Positions 44,421-53,920 of a stretch of 64,000 nt of DNA are shown here, piece by piece; position 1 is the stretch's first letter, and each line of letters opens with the position of its first letter. Below the pieces are notes generated by a model. It worked only from the letters and a program-made list of their open reading frames with translations. It searched no databases and was not told the origin of the DNA. The stretch lies in NCBI GenBank assembly GCA_045110675.1, contig JBGCGJ010000020.1:73622-137621 (forward strand), read 5' to 3'. The translations under genes were made by a program, and so were the position numbers. This stretch comes from JBALVT01 sp045110675 (GTDB lineage: Bacteria; Pseudomonadota; Gammaproteobacteria; Pseudomonadales; Halieaceae).

Positions 44421-44830
44421 TGAGACAAATGGCATTTGACGCAGTAGAAACTGCTCGGGAGTTTGGATTCAAGCCCAGCGCGTATCGTGAACTGTCGATA
44501 GATGGTGGCTATTTGGATGACGACAGCGATGTGTTGCCTATACTCTCCCAGCTGAGCCACAGGTCGGATGAACGCTGGCTAACCTGTGTCAACACGCCCC
44601 AGCTGCCAAGAGATCTTGCCAAGGCGGCAGACATACAACCGAGGCAATTACTGAAAGTTAATTCTTCGAGAACGATCGAAACAACTGAGGTGATTAAGAA
44701 GGCGCTAAAGTCGGGCCAAAGTCATACGGTTATCGGTTTTTGTGGTGATTTGACGATTGCACAACGTGAAGATCTTAAGCAGTGCGCGGAACTAAGCGAC
44801 TGTCAGTGTCTGGTGCTCACTCGCGCTTAG
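44420..44830 (+). CDS. sulA: SulA-like SOS cell division inhibitor
   Basis: Predicted FtsZ inhibitor (136 residues) of the RecA-like SulA/ImuA superfamily: LPILSQLSHRSDERWLTCVN, LLKVNSSRT and ALKSGQSHTVIGF are the family segments. Translationally coupled to lexA (1-base overlap) and so under the same LexA boxes, as in pseudomonads. The N-terminus is short and divergent. Confidence 0.85.
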   Translation: MRQMAFDAVETAREFGFKPSAYRELSIDGGYLDDDSDVLPILSQLSHRSDERWLTCVNTPQLPRDLAKAADIQPRQLLKVNSSRTIETTEVIKKALKSGQSHTVIGFCGDLTIAQREDLKQCAELSDCQCLVLTRA

Positions 44831-44842
44831 CGAGTTTACACA

Positions 44843-44860
44843 GGCTAAATAGCTTTAGCC
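44843..44860. other. hairpin between convergent sulA and the small conserved gene
   Basis: Perfect 7-bp stem GGCTAAA/TTTAGCC with loop TAGC, without a T-run on either strand. It may slow transcription or protect 3' ends of the two convergent messages. Confidence 0.45.
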
Positions 44861-44875
44861 GAAATCAGCGATTCG

Positions 44876-45133
44876 CTAGTGGAGTATTCTGGCTGCTTCC
44901 GCAGAAGAGGCCTCTCCTTCCACCTCTATTTCGCCTCGTTCAGCGAGGTCGGCGGCTGCCTGAATTCCCGCCTGAATCATGGCCCTGGCGACCTCGAGAC
45001 CATTGCCCATCAGATAAAGGCTAGTTTCGTCTGAAAAACGTATAGTCACCAACGGTGCAGAATCCCCCTCTGCATTTTGCAGGACAATTTCTCCTTCGCT
45101 CAACTCGACAATTTCAAGTATCGATGTGGACAC
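44876..45133 (-). CDS. conserved small protein next to topA, function unknown
   Basis: About 85 residues: STSILEIVELSEGEIVLQ, VTIRFSDETSLYLMGNGLEV, ending in an acidic, Ala-rich tail. Similar small proteins occur between sulA and topA in pseudomonads. The GTG at 45133 is taken as the start because AGAGG lies eight bases upstream; a longer frame to 45190 would add about 19 unrelated residues. No domain recognised. Confidence 0.65.
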   Translation of the reverse strand: MSTSILEIVELSEGEIVLQNAEGDSAPLVTIRFSDETSLYLMGNGLEVARAMIQAGIQAAADLAERGEIEVEGEASSAEAARILH

Positions 45134-45292
45134 TCGGTGGACCTCTGCTTTCCATGACTTCGAGAACATAATAACAGGCCAGTTGGACACCGGCTATAAA
45201 AGAGTGATCACTAGCAGTTAAACCGCCTGGCGATAGGTTCGAAACTGGTCAGCAGCTGGTCAAATCGATCCTAGTGCTCGAGCCAACCATGC

Positions 45293-48010
45293 TCATTCAG
45301 CTTTGGATTTAGCCTTCTTTTTTGCTTTCGCCTTAGGTTTTGTTTTTGGTTTGGCCTTCGCTTTAGGTGCGGGTATATCTTCAACCCATTTACCACCGTC
45401 GTAAAACGCTTTCCATCCGGTAGCCTTTCCCTCGACCTCGGTCATCACATACTGCTCTTTAGTTTTACGACTAAATCGAATTTGCGAGCGATTTCCCTGA
45501 CCATCATGTGCAGGTGCCGAAAACAAAAAACTATACTTCGGATCAATCTCATCCTTGTGAGGCAGAATCTCGTCTACCAATGGTGCGCGGGTTTCCCTGT
45601 TTCGCGGAAACTGGCTAGCGGCCAGAAAAAGTCCAGCCGCGCCGTCACGCAACACATAAGTATCCTCCACCTTCAAGCATTCCAGCTCAGGCATTGGAAC
45701 TGGATCCATTTTAGGAGGAGCCGCTTCTCCATTACGCAACAATTTCCGTGTGTTTTTACAGGACTCAGAGGTACAACCGAAGTACTTTCCGAAGCGACCA
45801 TTTTTCAGCTGCATTTCCTCACCGCATTTGTCGCATTCCAGTACCGGCCCCTCATATCCTTTAATAATAAACTTGCCGTTCTCAACCTCAAAACCGCTAC
45901 AGTCCGGATTGTTTCCGCAAACGTGTAACTTGCGTTGCTCGTCAATCAGATAACTGTCCATCGCAGCGTTACAGATTGTGCAGCGATGCTTGGAACGCAA
46001 CAGACGCGATTCAGCCTCATCGTCTGCGTCTTCATGGATAGCTTCATCGCCAGAGGTCAAGTTAATCGTTGTTTTGCATCGTTCCTTCGGTGGCAGCGCA
46101 TACCCAGAACAGCCCAAAAACACACCGGTGCTCGCCGTGCGAACCTGCATGGGTCTAGCGCAGGTGCTGCATTCGATATCGGTCATGGTCGGTTCGTTGC
46201 GCTGCATTCCGTTGGGTTCAGGCTCCTCGGCTTTCTCTAGCAAACCCTGAAACTCGCTGTAAAACTCATCCAGCAAATCTTTCCAGCCAAGTTTGCCATC
46301 GGCAACATCGTCGAGTCGTTCTTCCATCGACGCGGTAAATCCGTAGTCGAGCAACTCGGTAAAACTTTGTTGCAAACGTTGCGTTACAACATCGCCCATT
46401 TTCTCAGCGTAAAAACGCTTGTTCTCCAGGCGGACATATCCGCGATCCTGGATGGTGGAAATGATCGCTGCATACGTCGAGGGGCGGCCTATGCCCCGTT
46501 TCTCAAGTTCTCGAACCAAGCTGGCTTCGCTGAAGCGCGCAGTTGGTTTAGTGAAGTGCTGAACAGGTTCCAGTTTATCTAGCCCCAAAGCATCACCTTT
46601 CTTGATGTCAGGCAACACCGTATCCTCGCCCTTCTTCGCGGCGGGCGTTTGCACTGCGGTGTAGCCATCAAATCGAATGATGCGACCCCGGGCATTTAAC
46701 TCGTAATCACCGGCCACCACGGTAATCGCCGTTGAGGTGTATTCCGCAGGTGTCATCTGGCAGGCCACAAACTGTCGCCAGATCAATTCGTAAAGTCTAG
46801 CGGCGTCTCTCTCAGTTTCAGGTTTAAGACCCGTCAGTGCATTTTGAGAGACATTCACATTGGAAGGTCGAATGGCCTCGTGTGCCTCCTGGGCACCCTC
46901 TTTTGAAGAGTAACGAATCGGCGCTTCGGGTAGATAGCGAGCAGAGAAATTCTTGCCAATATATTCGCGGCATGACGCGACGGCTTCCACGCTCAAGTTG
47001 GTCGAGTCCGTTCGCATGTAGGTGATGTGCCCCGCCTCGTAGAGCCGCTGCGCCATCATCATAGTTTTCTTTACGCTAAACCCCAAGCGAGTACTGGCCG
47101 CCTGCTGAAGTGTAGAAGTGATAAAGGGCGCGGAGGGCTTAGATCGGGTGGCTTTATCTTCCCGCGAGCCGACAGCATAGGGCAGTTTTTCCAACTCAGC
47201 CGTGGCTTTTGCAGCGGAATCGCCATCGCCGGGACGAAAGTTTTCACCCTTGTGTTTCTTAACCTGGAACCTGAGATTTTCACCACCCTTTGCGGTGAGA
47301 TTGGCGTGGATCTCCCAATATTCCTCGGGTACAAAGGCTCGAATTTCGCGCTCTCGTTCAACAACCAAACGAGTAGCGACCGATTGCACTCTGCCCGCAG
47401 ACAACCCTCGGGCCACTTTTGCCCATAACAGTGGCGATACCATATAGCCAACTACGCGATCGAGAAATCGTCTCGCCTGCTGCGCGTTGACCCGATTTTG
47501 ATCCAGCTCAGAGGGATGCTCGAAAGCCTCGGTGACTGCCTTCTTGGTAATCTCGTTAAACACCACCCGGCGATAGCGGTCATCGTCTCCGCCAATTGCC
47601 TCGCGCAAATGCCAGGCTATGGCCTCCCCCTCCCTGTCGAGGTCGGTCGCGAGATAGATAGCATCACTTCCCGCCGCGGCCTTCTGCAAATCACTGACGA
47701 CTTTTTCCTTGCCCGGTAGCACATGATAATCCGCCTTCCAGCCTTTTTCCGGGTCGATCCCCATTCTTCGAATCAGCTGCTCGCGAGATTTTGCTTTCTT
47801 GTAGGCCTCTTTTTTCTCAGGGGCCATCTTTCGAGTTTTCGCAGCGGCCGCGGCGCGTGCCTTGGGGTCAACCGGCGTATTGTTACTGCCGGAAGTCGGC
47901 AAATCTCGGATATGACCAACGCTGGACTTGACGATATAGTCCGAGCCCAAATATTTGTTGATCGTCTTCGCCTTGGCAGGTGACTCGACAATGACCAGTG
48001 TCTTTCCCAT
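45293..48010 (-). CDS. topA: DNA topoisomerase I
   Basis: Type IA enzyme relaxing negative supercoils (905 residues). Toprim domain at the start (LVIVESPAKAKTINKYLG; DLDREGEAIAWHL), catalytic Tyr in GHITYMRTDSTNLS, then three C4 zinc ribbons (CSTCARPM, CTICNAAM, CDKCGEEM each with a later Cys pair) and a Lys/Ala/Pro tail (KAKPKTKPKAK) likely to bind nucleic acid. Full length, with no neighbour overlap. Confidence 0.97.
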   Translation of the reverse strand: MGKTLVIVESPAKAKTINKYLGSDYIVKSSVGHIRDLPTSGSNNTPVDPKARAAAAAKTRKMAPEKKEAYKKAKSREQLIRRMGIDPEKGWKADYHVLPGKEKVVSDLQKAAAGSDAIYLATDLDREGEAIAWHLREAIGGDDDRYRRVVFNEITKKAVTEAFEHPSELDQNRVNAQQARRFLDRVVGYMVSPLLWAKVARGLSAGRVQSVATRLVVEREREIRAFVPEEYWEIHANLTAKGGENLRFQVKKHKGENFRPGDGDSAAKATAELEKLPYAVGSREDKATRSKPSAPFITSTLQQAASTRLGFSVKKTMMMAQRLYEAGHITYMRTDSTNLSVEAVASCREYIGKNFSARYLPEAPIRYSSKEGAQEAHEAIRPSNVNVSQNALTGLKPETERDAARLYELIWRQFVACQMTPAEYTSTAITVVAGDYELNARGRIIRFDGYTAVQTPAAKKGEDTVLPDIKKGDALGLDKLEPVQHFTKPTARFSEASLVRELEKRGIGRPSTYAAIISTIQDRGYVRLENKRFYAEKMGDVVTQRLQQSFTELLDYGFTASMEERLDDVADGKLGWKDLLDEFYSEFQGLLEKAEEPEPNGMQRNEPTMTDIECSTCARPMQVRTASTGVFLGCSGYALPPKERCKTTINLTSGDEAIHEDADDEAESRLLRSKHRCTICNAAMDSYLIDEQRKLHVCGNNPDCSGFEVENGKFIIKGYEGPVLECDKCGEEMQLKNGRFGKYFGCTSESCKNTRKLLRNGEAAPPKMDPVPMPELECLKVEDTYVLRDGAAGLFLAASQFPRNRETRAPLVDEILPHKDEIDPKYSFLFSAPAHDGQGNRSQIRFSRKTKEQYVMTEVEGKATGWKAFYDGGKWVEDIPAPKAKAKPKTKPKAKAKKKAKSKAE

Positions 48011-48119
48011 ATTATCCTTTGCTTACCCCAGTGTTGTTGCTTCGCCGACCCTTCCGGCCGATAAAAAAGTGGCATATATAAGTCGCCAGCCGGCTGCGGT
48101 CAAGAAAAAACGAAATTAA

Positions 48120-48569
48120 TCATGAATACAGATTGTCGGCTAAGGAGTCCAAAACCTCACAAATCTTATCGATCTCAGTCTCATCGCCGCTCTCTTGCCA
48201 GTAGATACCACAACTGTCTGGATCTGCGCTGGCCCCAAGAATGCCCTGGGGTAGCTCAAGCAATTCTACCGGGACAACCACGCCACGCGTTTGCGCAATC
48301 CAGCCCACGCTGCCAGCTCGCCAGGAGACTCTTGCCTCGGGACCTTTGCCTTTTGATCTCACTCGTTTGCCGTAGTAGATCGTCTGGCCCGTGCGGCTTT
48401 GACTGTTGGCTGAGCGGTGTCCCGGTGGATCTCTGAACTCTACGAACAATCCGTTTACAGCCGCGTATTCACGAAGTCTGGCAACTCGCCTTTGCGCTTT
48501 GCTAGGCACAAAATGGGATAATGGAGCCAAAGCCACAGCGACGACAATGAGAATAATCCAATAACTCAA
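48120..48569 (-). CDS. membrane-anchored protein of unknown function
   Basis: 149 residues. One N-terminal TM helix (WIILIVVAVALAPLSHFVP) followed by a basic segment (SKAQRRVARLREYA) and a cytoplasmic or periplasmic domain (IYYGKRVRSKG..., ARVSWRAGSVGWIAQ). It lies upstream of topA in the same direction. I do not recognise the family. Confidence 0.6.
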   Translation of the reverse strand: MSYWIILIVVAVALAPLSHFVPSKAQRRVARLREYAAVNGLFVEFRDPPGHRSANSQSRTGQTIYYGKRVRSKGKGPEARVSWRAGSVGWIAQTRGVVVPVELLELPQGILGASADPDSCGIYWQESGDETEIDKICEVLDSLADNLYS

Positions 48570-48699
48570 TCTAGCCCCTTCTGATACATATCAATATTCC
48601 CTGCGATTTCCCAGGACGGGACATCATAGCGCATTGCCCTGGCAGATTAATGTGCTATAAATGGCAATGAATCAACCTTGATGATCTTGGGAGTTAGCT

Positions 48700-49134
48700 A
48701 TGTCCGAATACAAAAAAATATTGGTCGCCGTCGATCTGAGTGAGGACTCCGCTCAAGTTGCTCGGCGGGCAGTCCTCATAGCCAATTCGAACCAGGCTCA
48801 AATACACTTGATCCACGTCATCGAGCCCCTAAGCTTCGCCTATGGCGGAGATATCCCAATGGACTTTTCCGGCATCCAGGATGAGATACATCAACAGGCG
48901 AGCGCGCAACTGGAGCGCTTTGGCGAGTCTCACTCGGTAGCTCCAGAGAATCAGCATATAGTTCTGGGCCGACCCGATGCTGAAATCCATGCCAAGGCCG
49001 AAGAAATCGGTGCCGACCTGATCGTCATTGGCAGCCACGGGCGGCGTGGTCTGGCGTTACTGCTCGGTTCCACCGCGAATGGCGTACTCCACGGAGCTGT
49101 CACCGACGTTCTTGCGGTCCGGGTGGGAGAGTAA
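48700..49134 (+). CDS. universal stress protein (UspA family)
   Basis: Single-domain Usp (144 residues) beginning YKKILVAVDLSEDSAQVARR and ending with the ATP-binding loop GSHGRRGLALLLGSTANGVL (G-2x-G-9x-G-S/T). Likely a dimeric cytoplasmic ATP-binding protein induced by stress. Convergent with the glutaredoxin-like gene, stops three bases apart. Confidence 0.93.
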   Translation: MSEYKKILVAVDLSEDSAQVARRAVLIANSNQAQIHLIHVIEPLSFAYGGDIPMDFSGIQDEIHQQASAQLERFGESHSVAPENQHIVLGRPDAEIHAKAEEIGADLIVIGSHGRRGLALLLGSTANGVLHGAVTDVLAVRVGE

Positions 49135-49137
49135 AGA

Positions 49138-49398
49138 CTAGACCCGGCAGAATTCTGTTAGCGCAGCGGCGTCGAAAGGCCAAAACAATTCCTTACCGGT
49201 CGGATGCTGCAGCACTGGAATATGCAGTGAATACCGGTCAAACAGATCATCAGATAGCGCAATGTCAGACTTTTCGTAAGCTAAACCGCCCTGCCTCCGA
49301 TTGAGCTCGATCAACATCGACTCGGCCGTATCACACAGATGGCAGGCCGAAGTCCCGTACAAAATAAAGGTCTGTGTTACCGCACCTTTTTCGTTCAC
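49138..49398 (-). CDS. glutaredoxin-like protein (DUF836 family)
   Basis: About 86 residues with a thioredoxin fold: FILYGTSACHLCDTAESML has the CxxC redox pair and VLQHPTGKELFWPFD the cis-Pro region (IPVLQ). Small glutaredoxin-like proteins of this kind are common in gammaproteobacteria. The GTG at 49398 is preferred, with AGAGG/AGGTG just upstream; a 16-residue longer frame has no clear ribosome site. Partner unknown. Confidence 0.8.
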   Translation of the reverse strand: MNEKGAVTQTFILYGTSACHLCDTAESMLIELNRRQGGLAYEKSDIALSDDLFDRYSLHIPVLQHPTGKELFWPFDAAALTEFCRV

Positions 49399-49574
49399 TT
49401 CACACCTCTTGTTGCTGGGCCGTTGGACAGAATGGTGGTCTCGCAATACAGGGCCATCGCAAGGCTTGAACTTGGCTTGTGCAAGGCGTTACCATAGAGC
49501 CAAAGTACAATAATCTATACCGCAAACCTTGGTAATTCAAGACAGATAATTCAACACAGTTTCAGGAGCTCAAC

Positions 49575-50489
49575 TTGGCCTTATTTTCACAACCGACCGC
49601 CCGAGCCTTGGCCATACTGGATTTACTGATGGCCAACCCGAATCAATCTTTCGGCTTGACAGAAATGACCCGTAGACTAAATCTCAATAAAGCCACCTGT
49701 CACGCGATTTTAACCACTATGGCCAAGTATGGCTTTCTTGTTCAGCACCCAAAGACCAAAGCCTATCGACTAGGGCCATCCATTATCGCTGCGGGTAATG
49801 CCGCATTTGCCCAGTTTCCGGTACTAGAATATGCGCGTCCTGAATTAGAAAGCTTACAGAATGATCTTGAGATCGGCTTTGCTGTCACCGGCCGCTCAAA
49901 AATGCATCAAGTTCTGCTTGCGCTTTATGGCCGCGCGACGCCGCTAATTGAATCTTTCCAGTTGGGGTTAAGACTGCCCAATACTGCACCCGTTGCGGCC
50001 TGTTACACCGCGTTTTCACCCGCTGCCCAGTTGGAACAGTGGCTCACTCGCGCGCACGAGTCCAGAGGAGAGTACAACGAAAAACTGGATCAAAAGCTGC
50101 GAGTTTCTCTCATTTCTATTCGCGCGCGCGGCTACGAAGTAACGCTCAAGACTCAGGCTGAAGCGGAATTGCGCAAGGAGCTCAATCGCATTCACAACTC
50201 CTGGAGTTTGACCGAACTTGAGGAGGCTACCAACAAATACCAGCACGATTTGTGCGATGAGTACTATCACCTCGACCGCATAGATCCTAAAGCTCGCTAC
50301 GATATCAGTACCATCACCGTGCCGGTATTTGTGTACAAGGAAATACCGGTGATGTGCTTTGTCGCCGGGTCAATCGATAAGCCAATTACCGGCGCGCAGA
50401 TCGAAGAAATAGCGACGCGGATGCTTGAATCGGCCGCTCGCGTAACCAATCTCGCTAGCGGTCGGGTGCGCTTGGAGCAAGGCGATTGA
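49575..50489 (+). CDS. IclR family transcriptional regulator
   Basis: 304 residues: N-terminal winged HTH (RALAILDLLMANPNQSFGL, NKATCHAILTTMAKYGFL) and a C-terminal IclR ligand-binding domain. The start is TTG, supported by AGGAG six bases upstream. It faces an acyl-CoA ligase gene and their 3' ends overlap by 35 bases. Probably regulates a catabolic pathway; target and effector unknown. Confidence 0.88.
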   Translation: MALFSQPTARALAILDLLMANPNQSFGLTEMTRRLNLNKATCHAILTTMAKYGFLVQHPKTKAYRLGPSIIAAGNAAFAQFPVLEYARPELESLQNDLEIGFAVTGRSKMHQVLLALYGRATPLIESFQLGLRLPNTAPVAACYTAFSPAAQLEQWLTRAHESRGEYNEKLDQKLRVSLISIRARGYEVTLKTQAEAELRKELNRIHNSWSLTELEEATNKYQHDLCDEYYHLDRIDPKARYDISTITVPVFVYKEIPVMCFVAGSIDKPITGAQIEEIATRMLESAARVTNLASGRVRLEQGD

Positions 50490-51963
50490 GATAGAGTTTT
50501 CCAGAGTCGTACCGAGGTAAGCTTTCCACAATTTCAATACTGCGGGGAATCTTAAACTTCGCCAGGCGAGTACTGGCGAAAGCGACTAGCTCTTGCTTGA
50601 GATCGTCCGCTTTATCGCTCCCGGAAATGAGCTGAACCACAGCATGAACCCGTTTCCCCCACTCCTCGTCCTCAAGCCCTATAACCGCAACATCGGCGAC
50701 TTCAGAGTGCTCCAAAAAGACACCCTCTACTTCAGCCGGGTAAATATTAACGCCGCCACTGATGATCAGGTTACTTCGGCGATCGGCTATATAGGTATAG
50801 CCGTCCTCATCACACCAGCCAAGATCGCCGAGCGTGAACCAGTCATCGACGTAAGAACCCGCGGTTTTATCTTCATCCTTGAAGTAATGGAAGGGTCTTG
50901 GAGCGCCAAATTTTCGTGCATAGAGGGAACCGATGTCACCTGCCGGCAGCTCATTAAATACCTCATCGCGAACGCTCACCTCAAACAGTGCCAGAGGCTT
51001 TCCCACAGTGCCTGGATGGAGGAGCCAATCTTTCGAATCGACACGGGTAATGATTCCACTTTCGCTTGCGCCCCAATATTCCACCAGCACTTCGCCCCAC
51101 CAGGCAATCATCTGCTGCTTGATCTCCCGGGCAACGGGGGCTGCGCCGTGAAGCACCATCTTTAATGAGCTTAGATCATACTCCCGCTCAAACTCCTCGC
51201 GGTCTCGCAGCAGTCGCACAAACATTGTCGGCACCAGATGAGTCCGCGCAATGGAATACTGTTCAATCATTCTAAGACAGCTTTCGGTATTCCACCGTGG
51301 CATTAGCACCAGTGCAGCGCCGTTGAGCAGATCATAAAAAGAAAACATACCCGGAGCTGCGTGATAGATCGGCCCGGTAACAAGATGGGCACCCGTTCCG
51401 TCGAGCCCGGCATTTGTACCGGTCTTGCACCACAGAGCCAAGGCATCCAACACAGAATCTGGGGAGTTGCGTTTCACACCTTTGGGTTGCCCCGTGGTGC
51501 CACTGGTGTACATGAGAAAGCCACCTGCCCTATCTCCCAGTAGCGCAAGCACTTGATTGTAAACCAGAGCAGTTTCACTGGACCGGTGCTCCGCCACGCG
51601 TCGCAGCGGCAAAGCGACAGCAAATTCCTGCGTTGAAAAAAACTCCAGTCGATCAGTAAACAAAACTTTGGCACCCGAATCGGACAATACGTAATCCACT
51701 TCGGGTTGAGTCAGATGGGTGTTTACAGGAGTGAGCCATATACCGGCAAGGGCAGCGCCCAATAGAACCTCATAATACTCCTTGCGATTGCTGGACAATA
51801 TCGCCGCGTGGTCACCGGACATTACGCCCCGAGACTCAAGAACATTGATGACATCGAGTGCTCCAGCGAAAAGATCTTCCCAGGAGCTGCTGTTAGCACC
51901 ATCGACAATTGCAATCGCTTGTGGATTTTTTCGGAGTTGTTCTAAAGCAGGTATGTTAGTCAA
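50455..51963 (-). CDS. AMP-dependent acyl-CoA synthetase/ligase
   Basis: Adenylate-forming enzyme (502 residues) that should activate a carboxylic acid as acyl-AMP and then acyl-CoA. P-loop MYTSGTTGQPKGVKRNS, EYWGASESG, DWFTLGDLGWCDEDGY and IADRRSNLIISGG (hinge), ending in the C-terminal domain with PRYDSGKLYLNRL (catalytic Lys). Flanked by IclR (convergent) and AraC (divergent, 36-base gap) regulators. Substrate unknown; fatty, aromatic or steroid acids are all possible. Confidence 0.9.
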   Translation of the reverse strand: MTNIPALEQLRKNPQAIAIVDGANSSSWEDLFAGALDVINVLESRGVMSGDHAAILSSNRKEYYEVLLGAALAGIWLTPVNTHLTQPEVDYVLSDSGAKVLFTDRLEFFSTQEFAVALPLRRVAEHRSSETALVYNQVLALLGDRAGGFLMYTSGTTGQPKGVKRNSPDSVLDALALWCKTGTNAGLDGTGAHLVTGPIYHAAPGMFSFYDLLNGAALVLMPRWNTESCLRMIEQYSIARTHLVPTMFVRLLRDREEFEREYDLSSLKMVLHGAAPVAREIKQQMIAWWGEVLVEYWGASESGIITRVDSKDWLLHPGTVGKPLALFEVSVRDEVFNELPAGDIGSLYARKFGAPRPFHYFKDEDKTAGSYVDDWFTLGDLGWCDEDGYTYIADRRSNLIISGGVNIYPAEVEGVFLEHSEVADVAVIGLEDEEWGKRVHAVVQLISGSDKADDLKQELVAFASTRLAKFKIPRSIEIVESLPRYDSGKLYLNRLAPSAPDR

Positions 51964-51999
51964 TTCATAAACCTTTTGGTTTTAGTTTTTGGACAATCA

Positions 52000-53130
52000 A
52001 TGATGGCTGCCATGTTACAATCTCAGCTGATTTCTTCATCGAGTGCACACGTTTTGAATAATATGCCGACCAAAAACTTGGTCAGCCTACTACGGGTAGT
52101 CGTGGATCAAGGCTACGAAGTCGAGCGCGCGCTGGAGCACATCGAGCTGGATTTTAACCCACTGCTGGATAGCAGCAAATCACCTGATCGTGTTCCCACA
52201 AGTTGCTACAGCAAGTTGTATCAGTTACTGATGGAGCTACAGCAAGACGAAGCGTTTGGTCTGGGCAATGAATACCACTCCCCTCCTGGAACGTTTCGCA
52301 TGATGTGCCTGTTTATTATTCATTGCAACACGCTGCAGGCTGCACTGACCCGCTCGGCCGAGTTTTACGACTACTGCAAACTGTATCGCAAGGAAGGCAG
52401 GGGCAAACGCTACCCAGCTGTCATCTACCTGCCCGATGGCGATCACGCACTGTGTCTTTTCGAGAGGTTTCCTGCGCCGACATCGCAGTCATCAAAGGAT
52501 AGTGCCGTGGCCTACGCCAACGTACTATTGATGATGTATCGTTTTTACAGTTGGCTAATCGGCAAGGAATTGCCACTGCGAGAGGTATGGCTCAGAGCCA
52601 GTGCGCCCGTCAGCAGCCTTAACTATGAACAACTGTTTAACTGCCCTATTGTTTTCGATCGAGAACAATCAGGGCTGGTTATCAGTACCAGTTTGCTGGA
52701 GCACCCCCTGGCACAAAACGAAGAAACTCTCGAAGCTTACCTGCGGCAAACTCCATATCGCCTGGTGAAACCCGGCCGACCTCACGGGACTAAACCCCTT
52801 ACTCGTCGCGTTGAGCAATTGCTCGTGAATTACTCTGTACAAAAAACTCCCAGTGCAGATTTTGTCGCTGAGAAACTGAACATGTCAGCGCGCACTCTGC
52901 ACCGAAAACTCACGGCTGAAGATACCAGCTTTCAAATTCTTAAAGACCAATACCGCAAAGAGCTTGCGATCCATTACATTGCCCGCCCCGAGCTCACCAT
53001 TGACGCCATTGCCGCCCTAATGGGTTTCCAGGAAAATTCAGCATTTTACCGTTCCTTTAAAAAGTGGACGGGAATGTCACCGGGAAGTTATCGCTCACAA
53101 TTTCGTCAGGGAAACGCAAGAAATGCCTGA
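52000..53130 (+). CDS. AraC family transcriptional regulator (OruR/ArgR-like type)
   Basis: About 376 residues: an N-terminal Arabinose_bd-type domain (VSLLRVVVDQGYEVERAL, GLGNEYHSPPGTFRMMC) and a C-terminal double HTH (SADFVAEKLNMSARTLHRKL; TIDAIAALMGFQENSAFYRSFKKWTGMSPG split over both). The ATG at 52000 is taken as start; an in-frame TTG at 51976 is also possible. Its divergent neighbour is the acyl-CoA ligase. The stop overlaps the methyltransferase gene by 8 bases. Confidence 0.88.
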   Translation: MMAAMLQSQLISSSSAHVLNNMPTKNLVSLLRVVVDQGYEVERALEHIELDFNPLLDSSKSPDRVPTSCYSKLYQLLMELQQDEAFGLGNEYHSPPGTFRMMCLFIIHCNTLQAALTRSAEFYDYCKLYRKEGRGKRYPAVIYLPDGDHALCLFERFPAPTSQSSKDSAVAYANVLLMMYRFYSWLIGKELPLREVWLRASAPVSSLNYEQLFNCPIVFDREQSGLVISTSLLEHPLAQNEETLEAYLRQTPYRLVKPGRPHGTKPLTRRVEQLLVNYSVQKTPSADFVAEKLNMSARTLHRKLTAEDTSFQILKDQYRKELAIHYIARPELTIDAIAALMGFQENSAFYRSFKKWTGMSPGSYRSQFRQGNARNA

Positions 53131-53905
53131 CTCTGAAAGTTATCAGAACAAAAAGGCGTTCTTTGACCGTGTGCTAACTCTATACGGGCGCAATGCAGTT
53201 CGAGAGGCGCTCACGGACAGATCTTTAGAATGTCATTGCCTGCACTTGGCCAGTAGCAATCGCGATACCACCAAGGTAGACCAGATCAGCGCACTGGCAG
53301 ACAAGCGCGGCATTTCAGTGAAATATCACAGCCGTGTCGAACTCGCCCGTATTTCGAAAAACGGTAAGCAGGATCAAGGGGTTGCTCTCGACATTGTTTG
53401 CCCGGAATTTCGCACTCTGGACAATTTTCTGAAGGAGGTATCGACAGAACAGCGATTGCGGCTGCTGGCATTGGACGGGATTACCAACCCGCAAAACCTG
53501 GGAATGATTGTGCGCTCAGCTGCGGCGGGGCGCATAGATGGCATATTGTGGTCTTCTAGAGGCAACGCCGCACTAGGCCCACTAGTGATCAAGGCCAGCG
53601 CCGGAACGCTGTACCGGGCCCCTATGCTGCTGTGTAGCGATTTGGTGGATGCACTGTCCGCGTGCAGAGCACTCGGCATGGACATTTGTACGCTCGAAGC
53701 AAATGCTCAGGAGTCTCTATTTGCGCGTCGTGAATCCAATCAGAGTATTTTCGTTTTGGGCAATGAATCCGACGGCGTTTCCGATGCGGTGAAGAGAATC
53801 GCGAGCACGGCGGTCTCGATTCCTATGAACAATGCAGTGGAGTCGCTCAACGTTGCGGTTGCCGCCTCCCTGATCGCCTACGCAGGCGACCTGAAAGAGT
53901 CGTAG
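53123..53905 (+). CDS. TrmH/SpoU family RNA 2'-O-methyltransferase
   Basis: SAM-dependent knotted methyltransferase (260 residues). N-terminal substrate-binding domain (YGRNAVREALTDRS), then SPOUT motifs: NPQNLGMIVRSA (1), FVLGNESDGVSDAV (2) and IPMNNAVESLNVAVAASL (3). It probably methylates 23S rRNA or tRNA; the exact nucleotide cannot be read, and rlmB is only one of several candidates. Start codon within the end of the AraC gene. Confidence 0.9.
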   Translation: MPDSESYQNKKAFFDRVLTLYGRNAVREALTDRSLECHCLHLASSNRDTTKVDQISALADKRGISVKYHSRVELARISKNGKQDQGVALDIVCPEFRTLDNFLKEVSTEQRLRLLALDGITNPQNLGMIVRSAAAGRIDGILWSSRGNAALGPLVIKASAGTLYRAPMLLCSDLVDALSACRALGMDICTLEANAQESLFARRESNQSIFVLGNESDGVSDAVKRIASTAVSIPMNNAVESLNVAVAASLIAYAGDLKES

Positions 53906-53920
53906 CACACCCTATTTGCC

